From IMG/VR virus record IMGVR_UViG_3300046536_000122, positions 1-30,052 of that record: DNA of 30,052 nt. One strand, written 5' to 3'. Position numbers and translations under genes: made by a program. The DNA is from a virus. Of the stretch, positions 16,301-24,363 are shown one piece after another (position 1 is the first letter of the stretch; every line of letters begins with the position of its first letter). The notes beneath the pieces were generated by a model, which was given only the letters and a program-made list of their open reading frames with translations, was not told the origin of the DNA and made no database searches.

Positions 16301-19300
16301 CAACAGCGGCACTCCGGCTGGCGAGAAGATGCGTCAGGCCATGATCGACGCGGGGATGAACCCCAACTTGACCTACGACCAGGGCACGCTGCAGGACGAC
16401 CCGCTGAGTGTGTTCGGCAACGAGCAGACCCGCTCGTCGATGGCGATCAGCTCCTCGGCTGCCGCCAACCTGTTCGGCACCCAAAATCAGAACCAGCGCC
16501 GGGTCATCAGCGCGATGAACAACGAGGGCAACGCTGGCGCGGCCTTCTCCGGTACCCAGGCCCTGATGTACGGGCAGATGGGCTCTCGGATGGGCGGCGG
16601 TCTGGATCAGACCATCGGGGAGCTGCAGAAGTTCGGTGGAGCAGTCGGTGCGGCCAACCCTCCTCTGCGGGCGATGATCGACGCCGCCGAGCAGGCCTCC
16701 ATTGCGCTGCGGAACTACAAGGACACCATCGGTGGCCGGACCACCCTGATGGACCAGGCTGGCACCCGACTGACCGACTTCGGCCACGCGCTGGCTGCCT
16801 ACCGCCAGAACCCGAACGACGAAACCAACGTCAAGCGGCTGCAGGGTGCTCAGGATGATGCCAAGCAGACAGCGTTGTCCATCAACGACTGGATGCAGAA
16901 CATGGTCCAGCAGTACCGGGCCTTCGATCGTCAGCGTCAGCAGGGCCAGGAGCAGTTGGACCGGTCGATGCAGCGGCAGAACCGCGACTACGGCATCCAG
17001 ATGGAGCAGGCTGACGAGGACTTCAACACCCAGCGGTCGCGGAACGAAGAGAACTACCACATCCAGCGGAACCGCAACATCAGTGATTTCCATCAGCAGG
17101 AGCAGCGTGCTCAGGCTGACTTCAACAAGCAGCGGAGCCGGGAAGAGCAGGACCACCAGACTCAGCTGAAGCGGATGGCTGAGGACTCGGCCAAGAGCTT
17201 CTACGACGTGTACACCCGGATCACCACCCAGCGCACCTGGGACTCTGCCAGTCTGCTGCAGAACATGGGTGTGCAGACCCAAGCGATGCAGCAGCAGAAG
17301 ACCGACCTGGGCACCCTGCGGAAGATGGGACTGTCCAACGCAGCCATCCAGCAGCTCGGACTGTCGGACCCCCAGCAGGCCCAGGAGGTCACTCGGCTGC
17401 TCCAGGGCCTCCAGGCCAATCCCTCCCAGATCAAGCAGTTCAACGCCGGGGTGGGGACCCGGACACAGTCGGCAGGTTCGTTGGCGATGGATGCTGGCAA
17501 CACCGAGTACGCCCGCTCAGAGGCCGACCGGAAGAAGGCGCTGAAGCGCAGCTCGGATGACTTCGACGAGTCGATGGACCGGCAACGTAGTGACTTCCAC
17601 AAGCAGCTGAGCCGCTCCGGACAGGACTTCTCGCGGGCGATGAGCCAGTCACAGAGTGACTACAACAAGATGCGCAAGCGTCAGCAGGATGCTCTGAAGC
17701 GGTCTCAGGACGACATGCAGAGCGACTTCAACAACTCGATGAAGATCCAGCTGAGCAACATCAACTTCTTCGCCCAGCAGACCTCACAGACCTTCACCGA
17801 TGCCCAGAAGACGGTGGAGTCGCGCACGTCCGGGATGACCAAGAAGCAGGTCCAGGACATGGGCGACCTGATGGGCAAGCTGAACTACGTGGTGGTCACC
17901 CAGGTTGATTCCATGGACACCACGGTGGCTGGGCCGTACAAGAAGTGGGGGATCTCCCCGCAGGGCAAGCAGCTCATCTCCGGTGGTGCTGGTGGAGCTG
18001 GTGGCAGGACTGCTCCGGGCAAGGGCAACATCCACGGCAACATCCCGGGTGGTGGTCCTGGCGACGATGCCTCGGTGGCCTCGGTGCTGACCACCTCCCA
18101 CATCGGAGGCGGTGGCAGTGGTGGCAGCGGCAAGAAGGACTGGCCGGTCGCCAACCACCACGTCGGTACTCCCTGGGGCAAGCCAGGTGGCTGGAAGGGT
18201 TCCAAGACCCTGGGTCCAGGCTTCCACTCCGGTGCCGACTTCCCGGTCGGTGTCGGTACCCCCGTGCACGCGGTCGAGGACGGCACGATCTCCTCGGCGG
18301 GCTGGAAGGGTGCCTACGGCAACATGGTGGACATCAACCATGGTGGCGGCATCCACACCTGGTACGCCCACAACTCCTCCCTCGGGGTGAAGCGTGGCGA
18401 CCACGTCACTGCTGGTGAGGTCATCTCCCACTCTGGTGAGACCGGTCGTGCCTTCGGTCCCCACGTCCACCTGGAGCTGCGGGTCAACGGCTACGACAAG
18501 GACCCGATCCCCTGGCTGAAGGGTGCTGCCACCCCCAGTGGTGGTTCTCCCAGTGGTAGCGGTCAGAGCGGTGCCACTGAGCCGCATCCGGACTTCAAGA
18601 AGTTCGTGGAGAAGTTCGAGTCCGAAGCTGACGCGATGAACTACCTCAGTTCTCACCGTGAGCAGTTCCACTCCGGCTTCTACTACAAGAAGGGTGAGCT
18701 GGCCGATGCCATGGCCGCTGATTTCCACGAGCAGTGGCAGAACAAGTACGGCGGTGTTGCCTACGGCGACGGGTCAACTGGTGATGGCGGTGTCACCACG
18801 GGTGGCAAGGGTGGCGCTATGGGGATCTGGAACGCGCTACGGACCGGTGGGTTGAGCGAGGTCCAGGCCGCTGGCGTGATGGGCAACATGCACGACGAGT
18901 CGGGGCTGAGCTGGAACATCAAGCAGGGTGGTGGCACCTCCAACAACCCGTCGTCAACCGGTGCTGGCTACGGCCTGGTGCAGTGGACTCCCGGCTCCAA
19001 GCTGACCGAGATCTTGAAGGCGATGGGACTGCAGAACTCCCTGGAGAACCAGGTCAAGGCGCTGTTGAACCAGCTGTCAGGTCATGGCCCGGACAGCGAG
19101 GGTCGGGCAGGGAAGATGCTGAAGGAAGCCACCTCGGTCTTCGACGCGACCAAGGCCTTCCTGCGCGGCTACGAGCGAGCGGCAGACACCTCCGACGCGG
19201 CGGTCAACCGGCGCAACAAGTGGAGCGAGCAGTACTACAAGCAGTTCCACGGAGGGAAGCTGCCCGACTCGGGTGCCATCAAGGGCACGCCCGGGGACAA

Positions 19301-19979
19301 GTTCGCTCAGGCGTTGAAGTGGGCCGAATCCCAGAGCGGTCTGCCCTACGTCTTCGGCTCACCTGGTCCTGGTGGTTACGACTGCTCCGGCTTCATCGGT
19401 GCGGTCCAGAACTACATCGAGGGCAAGCCACTGCACGTGCGTCGGTACTCCACCCAGCAGTTCGGTGGTCACACCAACTTCGACCACTTCACCAAGGGGA
19501 AGAAGTCACCCTTCATGATCGGGGTCAAGCCGGACACCGGTCGGTCCGGGCACATGGCGGGAACCCTGGACGGGGTGAACATCGAGTCTTCCGGTGGCAA
19601 GGGTGTGCACTATGGCAGGGGAGCCAGGGGCTGGAACGACTCATACTTCTCCTGGCGCGGCGGCTACGGCGGCTACGGCGGGGGCACTGGATCGGCCAAT
19701 CCGGGCTGGCACTGGGTTGGTGAGCACGGTCCTGAGCTGCGGGCCTTCAAGGGCGGGGAGACCGTTCTGAACGCTGCCCAGTCGATGAATGCCATGATGA
19801 GAGCCAAGTCCAACCAGGTGGTGTCGGCGTCAGGTAACCACATCACCACCAACAACAACTCCTTCGATCACTCGGTACAGGTGGCCAGCGTGACGGTCAA
19901 GGCAGACAACCCCCGGACGATGTTGACCGAGCTGGAGCGAGAGGCCCGGTTCGCTGCTCTGACGGGGACGAAGAAGTGA
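13293..19979 (+). CDS. tape measure protein with three peptidoglycan hydrolase domains
   Basis: GTG 13293, with AGGGG upstream, starts inside the chaperone frame. The 2228-residue protein sets tail length and fills the tube. Order: Gln-rich helical N-terminus (1-350); hydrophobic segments at about 360-430 and 666-690; long Gln/Asn/Gly-rich helices; two blocks of 11-residue coiled-coil repeat (about 1211-1299 and 1424-1512); a Gly-rich linker. Then come an M23 metallopeptidase (about 1625-1735; HSGAD with H1645 and D1649, HVH with H1724 and H1726), a phage tail lysozyme-like domain (about 1843-1984; candidate Glu E1869 in MHDES), and an NlpC/P60-like Cys peptidase (about 2010-2130; YDCSGF with C2031, GHMAG with H2087). 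The C-terminus has GEHGPELRAFKGGETVL, common in tape measures. Having M23, glycosidase-like and NlpC/P60-like domains together implies local cell wall opening during DNA entry. Confidence 0.95.
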   Translation: MANEQYGVTLTADSQQYQQSLNQSVQSTNSLTDALGRAGVAMQGLWQKTNRKLTFIAAGEVAAITAASIAAGNLQQQMAQLQARQVLLHQDTNSYVGTVSNLQRQYGQTSQQAVQLIQQLNQLQVPFRQQQATAQNYIRMASVTGENVNQLATSQQNFMRAMGGSQRSVENYSSMMSKLQATTGASASATADFATSIAPISRTLGINSKEVAGISAAFVKSGQDGYAAANVYTKIMSDINRATQYGSPELKTYADLLGVSVDQFKQMPKAEAITQIFDDLNKQGPRGIKMLEQLGLEGVRSQRAIASVAQQGGLGGAINTANDAYSKTGDYQKASKEALSGMNDELSKTQQSLTAVAQGFGSLFIPMITKAVQAVNTFISPLVKLTTMLASMPDWMKSMGALLAGGAVAANFIPRIIAGLAGATGIAQVLRGPASLGVRAGFRPNNLNEAQQNFMKGEGMAGPRTLFRAGEFVGRNVRPSTWVERFGGAEGLSRYQDRMANLGGSAGDRWRRLGISAVSGVGSLASSMFLPWQKDYLQDPSQMHKNPFVSRMMMTDQGTWGDQFKKWFGVTQEQKDAFRDATGREAAAGNLAAIKAQTGALNSMNKETNNATTVMGQFRKSAGQFARAGLNAMGGAAYEGGRMGMAGLRAGAPRALGALGRGVGAVTDFLGGPVGLAMMAGTAAVGAYGQYKSGIEGGKVDAGDDVGAGHTYREALGIAARATTSFADVINESAHSINDAVTSVAGAIQVSAKDIQTASGKPVQDQNVKNLTGTNLQNYVTGALYGASPQEAQSLKYDLLAKGMSQSEVQQMLNTGTNQNTPLTGLYGAINTSNQTGLWGTGLFNQFGLSSANQQNVQTATGTAQQQLALINQRLGPQAANQFTQAQYADLVRANYGAATASGGFDTSQFNGTMGSGSREAQGRQQAFLQFLGTTDPESLKALQQTQTDLANQMGGSTAQGQGGGAGIRNRFGGRNAVGGQQAKQLTAEEQNKLIRNSMNKLANSGTPAGEKMRQAMIDAGMNPNLTYDQGTLQDDPLSVFGNEQTRSSMAISSSAAANLFGTQNQNQRRVISAMNNEGNAGAAFSGTQALMYGQMGSRMGGGLDQTIGELQKFGGAVGAANPPLRAMIDAAEQASIALRNYKDTIGGRTTLMDQAGTRLTDFGHALAAYRQNPNDETNVKRLQGAQDDAKQTALSINDWMQNMVQQYRAFDRQRQQGQEQLDRSMQRQNRDYGIQMEQADEDFNTQRSRNEENYHIQRNRNISDFHQQEQRAQADFNKQRSREEQDHQTQLKRMAEDSAKSFYDVYTRITTQRTWDSASLLQNMGVQTQAMQQQKTDLGTLRKMGLSNAAIQQLGLSDPQQAQEVTRLLQGLQANPSQIKQFNAGVGTRTQSAGSLAMDAGNTEYARSEADRKKALKRSSDDFDESMDRQRSDFHKQLSRSGQDFSRAMSQSQSDYNKMRKRQQDALKRSQDDMQSDFNNSMKIQLSNINFFAQQTSQTFTDAQKTVESRTSGMTKKQVQDMGDLMGKLNYVVVTQVDSMDTTVAGPYKKWGISPQGKQLISGGAGGAGGRTAPGKGNIHGNIPGGGPGDDASVASVLTTSHIGGGGSGGSGKKDWPVANHHVGTPWGKPGGWKGSKTLGPGFHSGADFPVGVGTPVHAVEDGTISSAGWKGAYGNMVDINHGGGIHTWYAHNSSLGVKRGDHVTAGEVISHSGETGRAFGPHVHLELRVNGYDKDPIPWLKGAATPSGGSPSGSGQSGATEPHPDFKKFVEKFESEADAMNYLSSHREQFHSGFYYKKGELADAMAADFHEQWQNKYGGVAYGDGSTGDGGVTTGGKGGAMGIWNALRTGGLSEVQAAGVMGNMHDESGLSWNIKQGGGTSNNPSSTGAGYGLVQWTPGSKLTEILKAMGLQNSLENQVKALLNQLSGHGPDSEGRAGKMLKEATSVFDATKAFLRGYERAADTSDAAVNRRNKWSEQYYKQFHGGKLPDSGAIKGTPGDKFAQALKWAESQSGLPYVFGSPGPGGYDCSGFIGAVQNYIEGKPLHVRRYSTQQFGGHTNFDHFTKGKKSPFMIGVKPDTGRSGHMAGTLDGVNIESSGGKGVHYGRGARGWNDSYFSWRGGYGGYGGGTGSANPGWHWVGEHGPELRAFKGGETVLNAAQSMNAMMRAKSNQVVSASGNHITTNNNSFDHSVQVASVTVKADNPRTMLTELEREARFAALTGTKK
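16923..17189 (+). repeat. 11-residue (33-bp) coiled-coil repeat block 1 in tape measure
   Basis: Aromatic or large hydrophobic residues recur exactly every 11 residues: F1211, L1222, Y1233, F1244, Y1255, F1266, F1277, H1288, S1299. The unit approximates D-[F/Y]-x-x-Q-x-x-R-x-x-x, with Asp or Glu just before the aromatic. This is a hendecad pattern, compatible with a nearly straight helical bundle. It is a protein-level repeat; DNA copies have diverged. Confidence 0.85.
17562..17828 (+). repeat. 11-residue coiled-coil repeat block 2 in tape measure
   Basis: A second run with the same spacing: F1424, F1435, F1446, Y1457, L1468, F1479, I1490, F1501, T1512. The unit again has Asp before the aromatic and Arg or Lys and Gln or Ser in the middle. 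It is separated from block 1 by about 125 residues that are not in the same register (125 is not a multiple of 11), so the blocks are independent helices. Confidence 0.83.
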
Positions 19980-20461
19980 CCACCATCCGCACTGGTCCGA
20001 TCCAGCTGCCGAATGACTTCGACGACGAGGTCGACTTCGACGCCCAGATTGCCTACGGCACGCAGTGGCAGTCCATCAACGACCACATCAACTTCCGGGT
20101 GGCTTCTGAAAGCTTTGGGACCACCGGTCAGACCTACCGCAGGATCGAGCTGAGCAGCTCCTTCTACGCCGGTACCTACGACGTGAACCACGTGCCGGAT
20201 GCCCAGAAGCGGAACATGGTGGTCTGGGTGAAGGGTCGAAACTTCGAGGACCTGGCCACTGCCCGGGATCAGCTGGTCACCTGGTTCACCCAGGACGACT
20301 TCATCCTGCGGATCGTTCGGGGTGACACGTATGAGTACTGGGAGTGCCACTGTGCCGACTACCAGATCGACGAGTCCCAGGCCATGATGTTCAACCGGAT
20401 GTGCAAGCTCAGCTTCACGATGTCGGTGATGCCTGGCGTCCAGACATACGTGGTGCTCTGA
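19976..20461 (+). CDS. distal tail / minor tail protein
   Basis: GTG 19976 overlaps the tape measure stop (GTGA). The 161-residue product is beta rich. It follows the tape measure directly, the usual place of distal tail (Dit)-like proteins that join tube and baseplate. Visible features are an SFYAGTYDVNHVPDAQKRNMVV segment broken by a loop, a helix FEDLATARDQLVTWF (about 83-97), a YEYWECHCADYQID strand (about 118-131) and a C-terminal MCKLSFTMSVMPG strand. The helix plus the late strands fit the N-terminal half of a Dit-like fold, without a galectin-like C-terminal domain. The function is inferred mainly from place. Confidence 0.65.
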   Translation: MTTIRTGPIQLPNDFDDEVDFDAQIAYGTQWQSINDHINFRVASESFGTTGQTYRRIELSSSFYAGTYDVNHVPDAQKRNMVVWVKGRNFEDLATARDQLVTWFTQDDFILRIVRGDTYEYWECHCADYQIDESQAMMFNRMCKLSFTMSVMPGVQTYVVL

Positions 20462-20892
20462 TGCCAGCAGGACCCACTGCTTCTGGCCTGGACTATCTCG
20501 CTAATCTGATGACGACTGGCGAGACAGCGGTCCCCTGGTACTACCTCGCGTTGATCCCAGAGATCGAGCCAGGCTTCTCCTCGACCGGTGAGACCATCAC
20601 CGAGCCAGCCTTCGACGAGTACGCACGGGTCGGGATTCTCAACCAGTCGTCAGCCTGGAACGTGAGCAACGGGGTGCTCACCAACTCCTATGAGGTGGAC
20701 TTCCCGATGGCGATCGGTGAGTGGGGGAGCATCGCCTACTGGGCTGTTCTGGATGACCCGGTCGGTGGTCGAGCCTTTTGGGTTGGTGAGTTCGGGACAC
20801 CCTTCTACGTCGGTGCCGGAGGTATTGTCACCTGCGCCCCCGGCACGTTCTCCCTCTGGTTCGAGGGCAACCAGTGGAAGATGGGCCAGTGA
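20461..20892 (+). CDS. small fibre/baseplate protein, Gp80-like family
   Basis: ATG 20461 overlaps the previous TGA by one base; a longer frame from 20344 would lie inside the previous gene. The 143-residue product has the pattern of small phage fibre or baseplate proteins: YYLALIP near the start, EYARVGI (about 59-65), then LTNSYEVDFPMAIGEWG (about 77-93), AYWAVLDDP and a late VGAGGIVTCAPG turn. The N...FP.A.G.WG...YW...D core is the recognisable part. A related but diverged copy is encoded at 23995..24363. It overlaps the next gene by four bases. Confidence 0.65.
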   Translation: MPAGPTASGLDYLANLMTTGETAVPWYYLALIPEIEPGFSSTGETITEPAFDEYARVGILNQSSAWNVSNGVLTNSYEVDFPMAIGEWGSIAYWAVLDDPVGGRAFWVGEFGTPFYVGAGGIVTCAPGTFSLWFEGNQWKMGQ

Positions 20893-21779
20893 GTGTCACT
20901 CCCTGGGGTTTTCTCTCGCCCACTGTCGACTACACGAAGACACCATCCACTCAGCCGATCGACCGTCTGGTCCCACGCCGGACGATCTCGCTGACGCCAG
21001 AGGACGCCATCATGCTGAACGGCTTTCCCCGGGTGCCGAAGAGCGGCGTGATGGCCCGAGCGATGTTCAGCACTGATGGCGTGTACTACACGGAGCGGAA
21101 GTCCTTCGACGACATCAACCACGACTCCTGGGCGTCGTTCGTCGGCTCATCGGTCTACTGGGATCCGGTCGCTGGCATCTGGTCTCCGATCCGGTCCAAC
21201 TCCCCGGTGCTCTACCAGTTCACTGGTGTGCCGGGGACCACGCCTGTGCTGGACACGCTGGAGTACCGCTCCGGCAAGGAGTTGATGACCAACGACGCTC
21301 TGGTCTTCGACAACACGGTGACCTTGTCAGCTCAGTTCAACGAGGGTCTGGACGATGCGACAAGATTCACCCTGGCGATGGCACTGTTCTGCCAGGACTC
21401 AGGACCGAACACCGTCATCACGTTCGCAGATGGTGCAACAGTCGGGGTCACCCCGACCGGGCTGACTGCCACTATGGACGGGATCACCTGGGACGTACCA
21501 ATCAAGACGGGGCCGATGAGACTCGGACCACTCTTCTTGATCCTGGAGCTGAAACCTCCGACCGCCAACCTCTACGCCGGATACAGCCCGACCAACATCT
21601 CTTGGGGAAGCTCAGTGATCTCTCGGAACACGACGCGATTCGCCTTCACTGTGGGGTCTCCGATGAGTCTGTTCGCACTGGATGTCTGGGGTGACGGTGC
21701 TCCAATCGCCTCTCAGATCGTCTCTGACTACGCCAGCGTGCTCGGTAACACCGACTCCCCGGTGGCGATGTTCGCATGA
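20889..21779 (+). CDS. minor tail protein
   Basis: GTG 20889 overlaps the previous TGA (GTGA) and is preferred to an in-frame ATG at 20874. The 296-residue product is beta rich with few charged stretches. A central part (about 120-250) has a jelly-roll-like strand rhythm with FTLAMALFCQDSGPN and FLILELKPP. Regions of this style appear in lectin-like fibre proteins. I recognise no precise family. It lies between the Gp80-like protein and the large hub-like protein and overlaps the latter by four bases, so it is likely a baseplate or tip component. Confidence 0.65.
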   Translation: MSVTPWGFLSPTVDYTKTPSTQPIDRLVPRRTISLTPEDAIMLNGFPRVPKSGVMARAMFSTDGVYYTERKSFDDINHDSWASFVGSSVYWDPVAGIWSPIRSNSPVLYQFTGVPGTTPVLDTLEYRSGKELMTNDALVFDNTVTLSAQFNEGLDDATRFTLAMALFCQDSGPNTVITFADGATVGVTPTGLTATMDGITWDVPIKTGPMRLGPLFLILELKPPTANLYAGYSPTNISWGSSVISRNTTRFAFTVGSPMSLFALDVWGDGAPIASQIVSDYASVLGNTDSPVAMFA

Positions 21780-23995
21780 GCAGCGCCCCCAGGCTGTACC
21801 AGCAGGCCGGAGGATCTGGCTATTTCCGGATCTGGGCCAAGAGCCCGAGCGGTGTGTCGACCGAGATCACTTTCGTCCGGGACGTGCCGACCATCATTGA
21901 CTCGATGTCGACTGCAGACCCGTTCAGTGACTCCTCTGCCTCGCTGTCCTTCAGCGCAGTGACCGGGTTCGATCGCCCGGGTAACGGGATGCTGAGCTGG
22001 CTGGTGCCGTACTCCCAGATCACCATCCGCTGGTACGACATGACCGAAGTGGTGGTCAACGGTGTGTCGACGACTGTTCCGGTGGTGAACCCGAACTGGG
22101 TCTGGGAGGGATACATCGCCTCTGAAGAGATCGGCCAGCCATACCAGGTCCAGTGCAAGGGTGCGTTGTTCCAGGCAGACAACTTCCTGGCTGAGCCGCT
22201 CTACCCGACCTACCCGATCCCGTACGAGACGATGATCTCCAAGATGCTGGATCCGGTCTCCCGGCCCACTATCGGTACGTCCAAGCTCGTGGTCGAGTAC
22301 CCGAGTGACTGGGCTACCAAGGTGCCGACCTTCAAAGAGCCGAGCTACCTGTGGTTCCTGGTCCCCCAGGGGCTGGCTACCGGCGCGAACTGGTCCGGGC
22401 TGACCACCCGCGACACTGGCTCCTGGAACCCGATCATGACCGGCTACATCCAGAACCTGCTGGCCACGATGTACACGCCAACAGGGGAGCAGTGGACCCT
22501 GATGAAGCGGGTCGGCAGAGTGCCGGTACTGATGGTGCGTAACCGGGTCATCTTTCCCGATTCCCAGACCTTGGTGGTCTACTACGAGGCTCCAGGCACC
22601 AAGAGCTCCTTCTCCCGCGACTTCACCCAGACCGCCAATGTCATCTACGGCGACGGCAAGGACCTGGCCGGATCGACCTTCACCGGGATGCAGATCGCGG
22701 CTGACCAGACCACCTGGTACGAGCCGTACTCGGCTCTGCCCCAGGTCTATCCGGCCAACGCCTCGAACCCTCGCTGGCTGAAGACGATGCCGGTCAAGGA
22801 GATGCACTTCTCGTTCCAGCAGGGGATGGATGAGCTGACCGCGAAGGACACCGCCTACGCCCAGCTGCAGAAGTTCGCTGACCCCGGCTACACCGGCAGC
22901 ATCACGATCCAGAGTGATCCGATGCGAGACGGCCAGCCCTTCAACAAGTTCCTGATCCAGGCGGGCCAGAGTGTGCTGCTGAAGAACTTCCGGGGTGGTG
23001 ATGTGCTGTTCCATATCGCTGCCGTCACGGTGTCGCCGGAGGAGAACTCGGTCAGTCTGACGGTCGACAACAAGTACCGGGACGCGCTGACGGTCGGTGA
23101 GGTCAGGGCCAGAACACGTGACGCGTTGGACCCGATCAACCTGCTCAAGCCGGGATCAGTGTCTGGTGTCGTCAACGACATGCTCAAGCCGTGGAGCTAC
23201 GCGAACGGCTCTGGTGTCATCCCCAGTGGTGGTAACAACGATGCCACCCCCTTCTTCAAGTCGATGCCAGCAACCTCGGTCTTCCCCTGGACAGACTGGA
23301 CGGCGAAGTACCCGCCGAAGAAGTTCCCGCAGTACTACATCAAGGTCAGCCGGAAGAGCGCGTCAGCGTCTGATCGCTGGCAGGACTACTGGGGGACCTA
23401 CAAGGTCAGGCCGAAGTTCGCTGTCTCGGTACCGATCAAGGGCGCTGAGGCTGGCACCATCCGACTGACCCAGATCGCTGCTTACGACCGGGACGGCAAA
23501 CAGGTTCCGTGCCGGTTCCACTTCGCCATCTACGACAACAACGGGGTGACCGTTCAGGCCATGCCGATGATCCCGGCTGGCGTCAAGGGCCTGCCTACTG
23601 GCTACGCGGCGGGCCAGTACTACCCGTTCTTCCCTGCCGCCTTCAACAACTACAAGCCGTCCGGAGAGCTGACGACCCAGGGTGGTGTGCTGCTCAGCAG
23701 TGGTTCCACGATGTTCGCTGGCTGGGGGACATCCGAGGAGCCAGCTGGCTACTCTCCGGGGACCAAGGGAACCGGTAGTGCGGTGACTGGCAGGCTGGAG
23801 GACGCCGCCTCCTGGTCCTTCGACACCGCGACGAACGACAAGAACTTCGACAAGTCTTCGGCCCAGAACGTGGCAGGTTACAAGACTGCCGGTTACATGT
23901 ACTGCATGCTGTTCCAGGACGATCTCCCAGAGGCCTACTTCATCGGTCGGCTCTGGAAGGACCCAGCAACAGCTCCGACTGGCGGTGGCGGCTAG
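21776..23995 (+). CDS. large minor tail protein, probable tail hub / tip protein
   Basis: ATG 21776 overlaps the previous stop (ATGA). The 739-residue product has an N-terminal part like siphovirus hub proteins: strands with SMSTADPFSDSSASLSF (about 43-59), a WVWEGYIASEEI strand (about 105-116) and YQVQCKGALFQADNFL (about 122-137). A motif near 420-450, NSVSLTVDNKYRDALTVGE followed by RTRDALDP, is common in actinobacteriophage minor tail hub proteins. Residues about 460-739 are a Gly, Tyr and Pro rich beta region that may bind a cell surface ligand. Hub proteins anchor fibres and form the tail tip opened at infection. Function is inferred from motif and order. Confidence 0.72.
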   Translation: MSSAPRLYQQAGGSGYFRIWAKSPSGVSTEITFVRDVPTIIDSMSTADPFSDSSASLSFSAVTGFDRPGNGMLSWLVPYSQITIRWYDMTEVVVNGVSTTVPVVNPNWVWEGYIASEEIGQPYQVQCKGALFQADNFLAEPLYPTYPIPYETMISKMLDPVSRPTIGTSKLVVEYPSDWATKVPTFKEPSYLWFLVPQGLATGANWSGLTTRDTGSWNPIMTGYIQNLLATMYTPTGEQWTLMKRVGRVPVLMVRNRVIFPDSQTLVVYYEAPGTKSSFSRDFTQTANVIYGDGKDLAGSTFTGMQIAADQTTWYEPYSALPQVYPANASNPRWLKTMPVKEMHFSFQQGMDELTAKDTAYAQLQKFADPGYTGSITIQSDPMRDGQPFNKFLIQAGQSVLLKNFRGGDVLFHIAAVTVSPEENSVSLTVDNKYRDALTVGEVRARTRDALDPINLLKPGSVSGVVNDMLKPWSYANGSGVIPSGGNNDATPFFKSMPATSVFPWTDWTAKYPPKKFPQYYIKVSRKSASASDRWQDYWGTYKVRPKFAVSVPIKGAEAGTIRLTQIAAYDRDGKQVPCRFHFAIYDNNGVTVQAMPMIPAGVKGLPTGYAAGQYYPFFPAAFNNYKPSGELTTQGGVLLSSGSTMFAGWGTSEEPAGYSPGTKGTGSAVTGRLEDAASWSFDTATNDKNFDKSSAQNVAGYKTAGYMYCMLFQDDLPEAYFIGRLWKDPATAPTGGGG

Positions 23996-24363
23996 TGGCA
24001 AACTACGGCACGTTTTCGAGCTACCAGGTCGAGATCTGGCTGGCGACGCTGAACAATCGGTACGTCGCCCTGCACTTCGACAACCCGGAGACCACCGGGG
24101 CCTACATGTCAGAGATCCACGGCGGTGCCTACGCCCGCCAGCTGGTCCAGATGAGCGCTCCGGACAATCGGGCTACCTGGAACGTCAACGACTTGTCCTG
24201 GTCCGTCCCACCTGCCACCAGGATCTCCTACGTCGCCTTCTGGGACGCGGTCGTCAACGGTAACTACCTCTGCTCCGCCCCACTCGATGTCGAGCAGACC
24301 ATCGTGGCCGGTAAGCGGTTCGACTACCCGGCCCTGAGCCTGGCGCTGAGCTTCGACTCCTAG
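23995..24363 (+). CDS. small fibre/baseplate protein, Gp80-like family
   Basis: GTG 23995 overlaps the previous TAG by one base. The 122-residue product resembles the 20461..20892 protein: WLATLNN near the start, GGAYARQLV (about 43-51), then WNVNDLSWSVPPATRISYVAFWDA split over about 62-85, an NGNYL turn and a final ALSLALSF strand. The GG-YAR and N...P...YVAFWD core fits the small phage fibre or baseplate family. It is the last plus-strand gene; its TAG shares bases with the stop of terL on the other strand. Confidence 0.65.
   Translation: MANYGTFSSYQVEIWLATLNNRYVALHFDNPETTGAYMSEIHGGAYARQLVQMSAPDNRATWNVNDLSWSVPPATRISYVAFWDAVVNGNYLCSAPLDVEQTIVAGKRFDYPALSLALSFDS
24360..24363. other. shared CTAG supplying stop codons on both strands
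   Basis: Bases 24361-24363 are the TAG of the plus-strand gene and bases 24362-24360 are the TAG of terL on the minus strand. The palindrome CTAG thus ends both converging genes, with a two-base overlap of the stops. No intergenic terminator fits here, so any terminator must lie inside a coding region. Confidence 0.97.

Noticed and set aside
15153-17282. 709-residue open frame on the minus strand inside the tape measure gene
   Set aside because: It is wholly antisense to a well-supported gene, its composition (Leu, Val, Gly, Arg) is that of a mirror of GC-rich Gln/Asn codons, and no recognisable motif or ribosome site is present.
18000-18140. Gly-rich repetitive DNA considered as a tandem repeat
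   Set aside because: It is a flexible Gly/Ser linker between the coiled-coil and hydrolase parts with no regular unit.
21728-23014. 428-residue minus-strand frame across the hub-like gene
   Set aside because: Antisense shadow of a gene with family motifs and correct start and stop overlaps.
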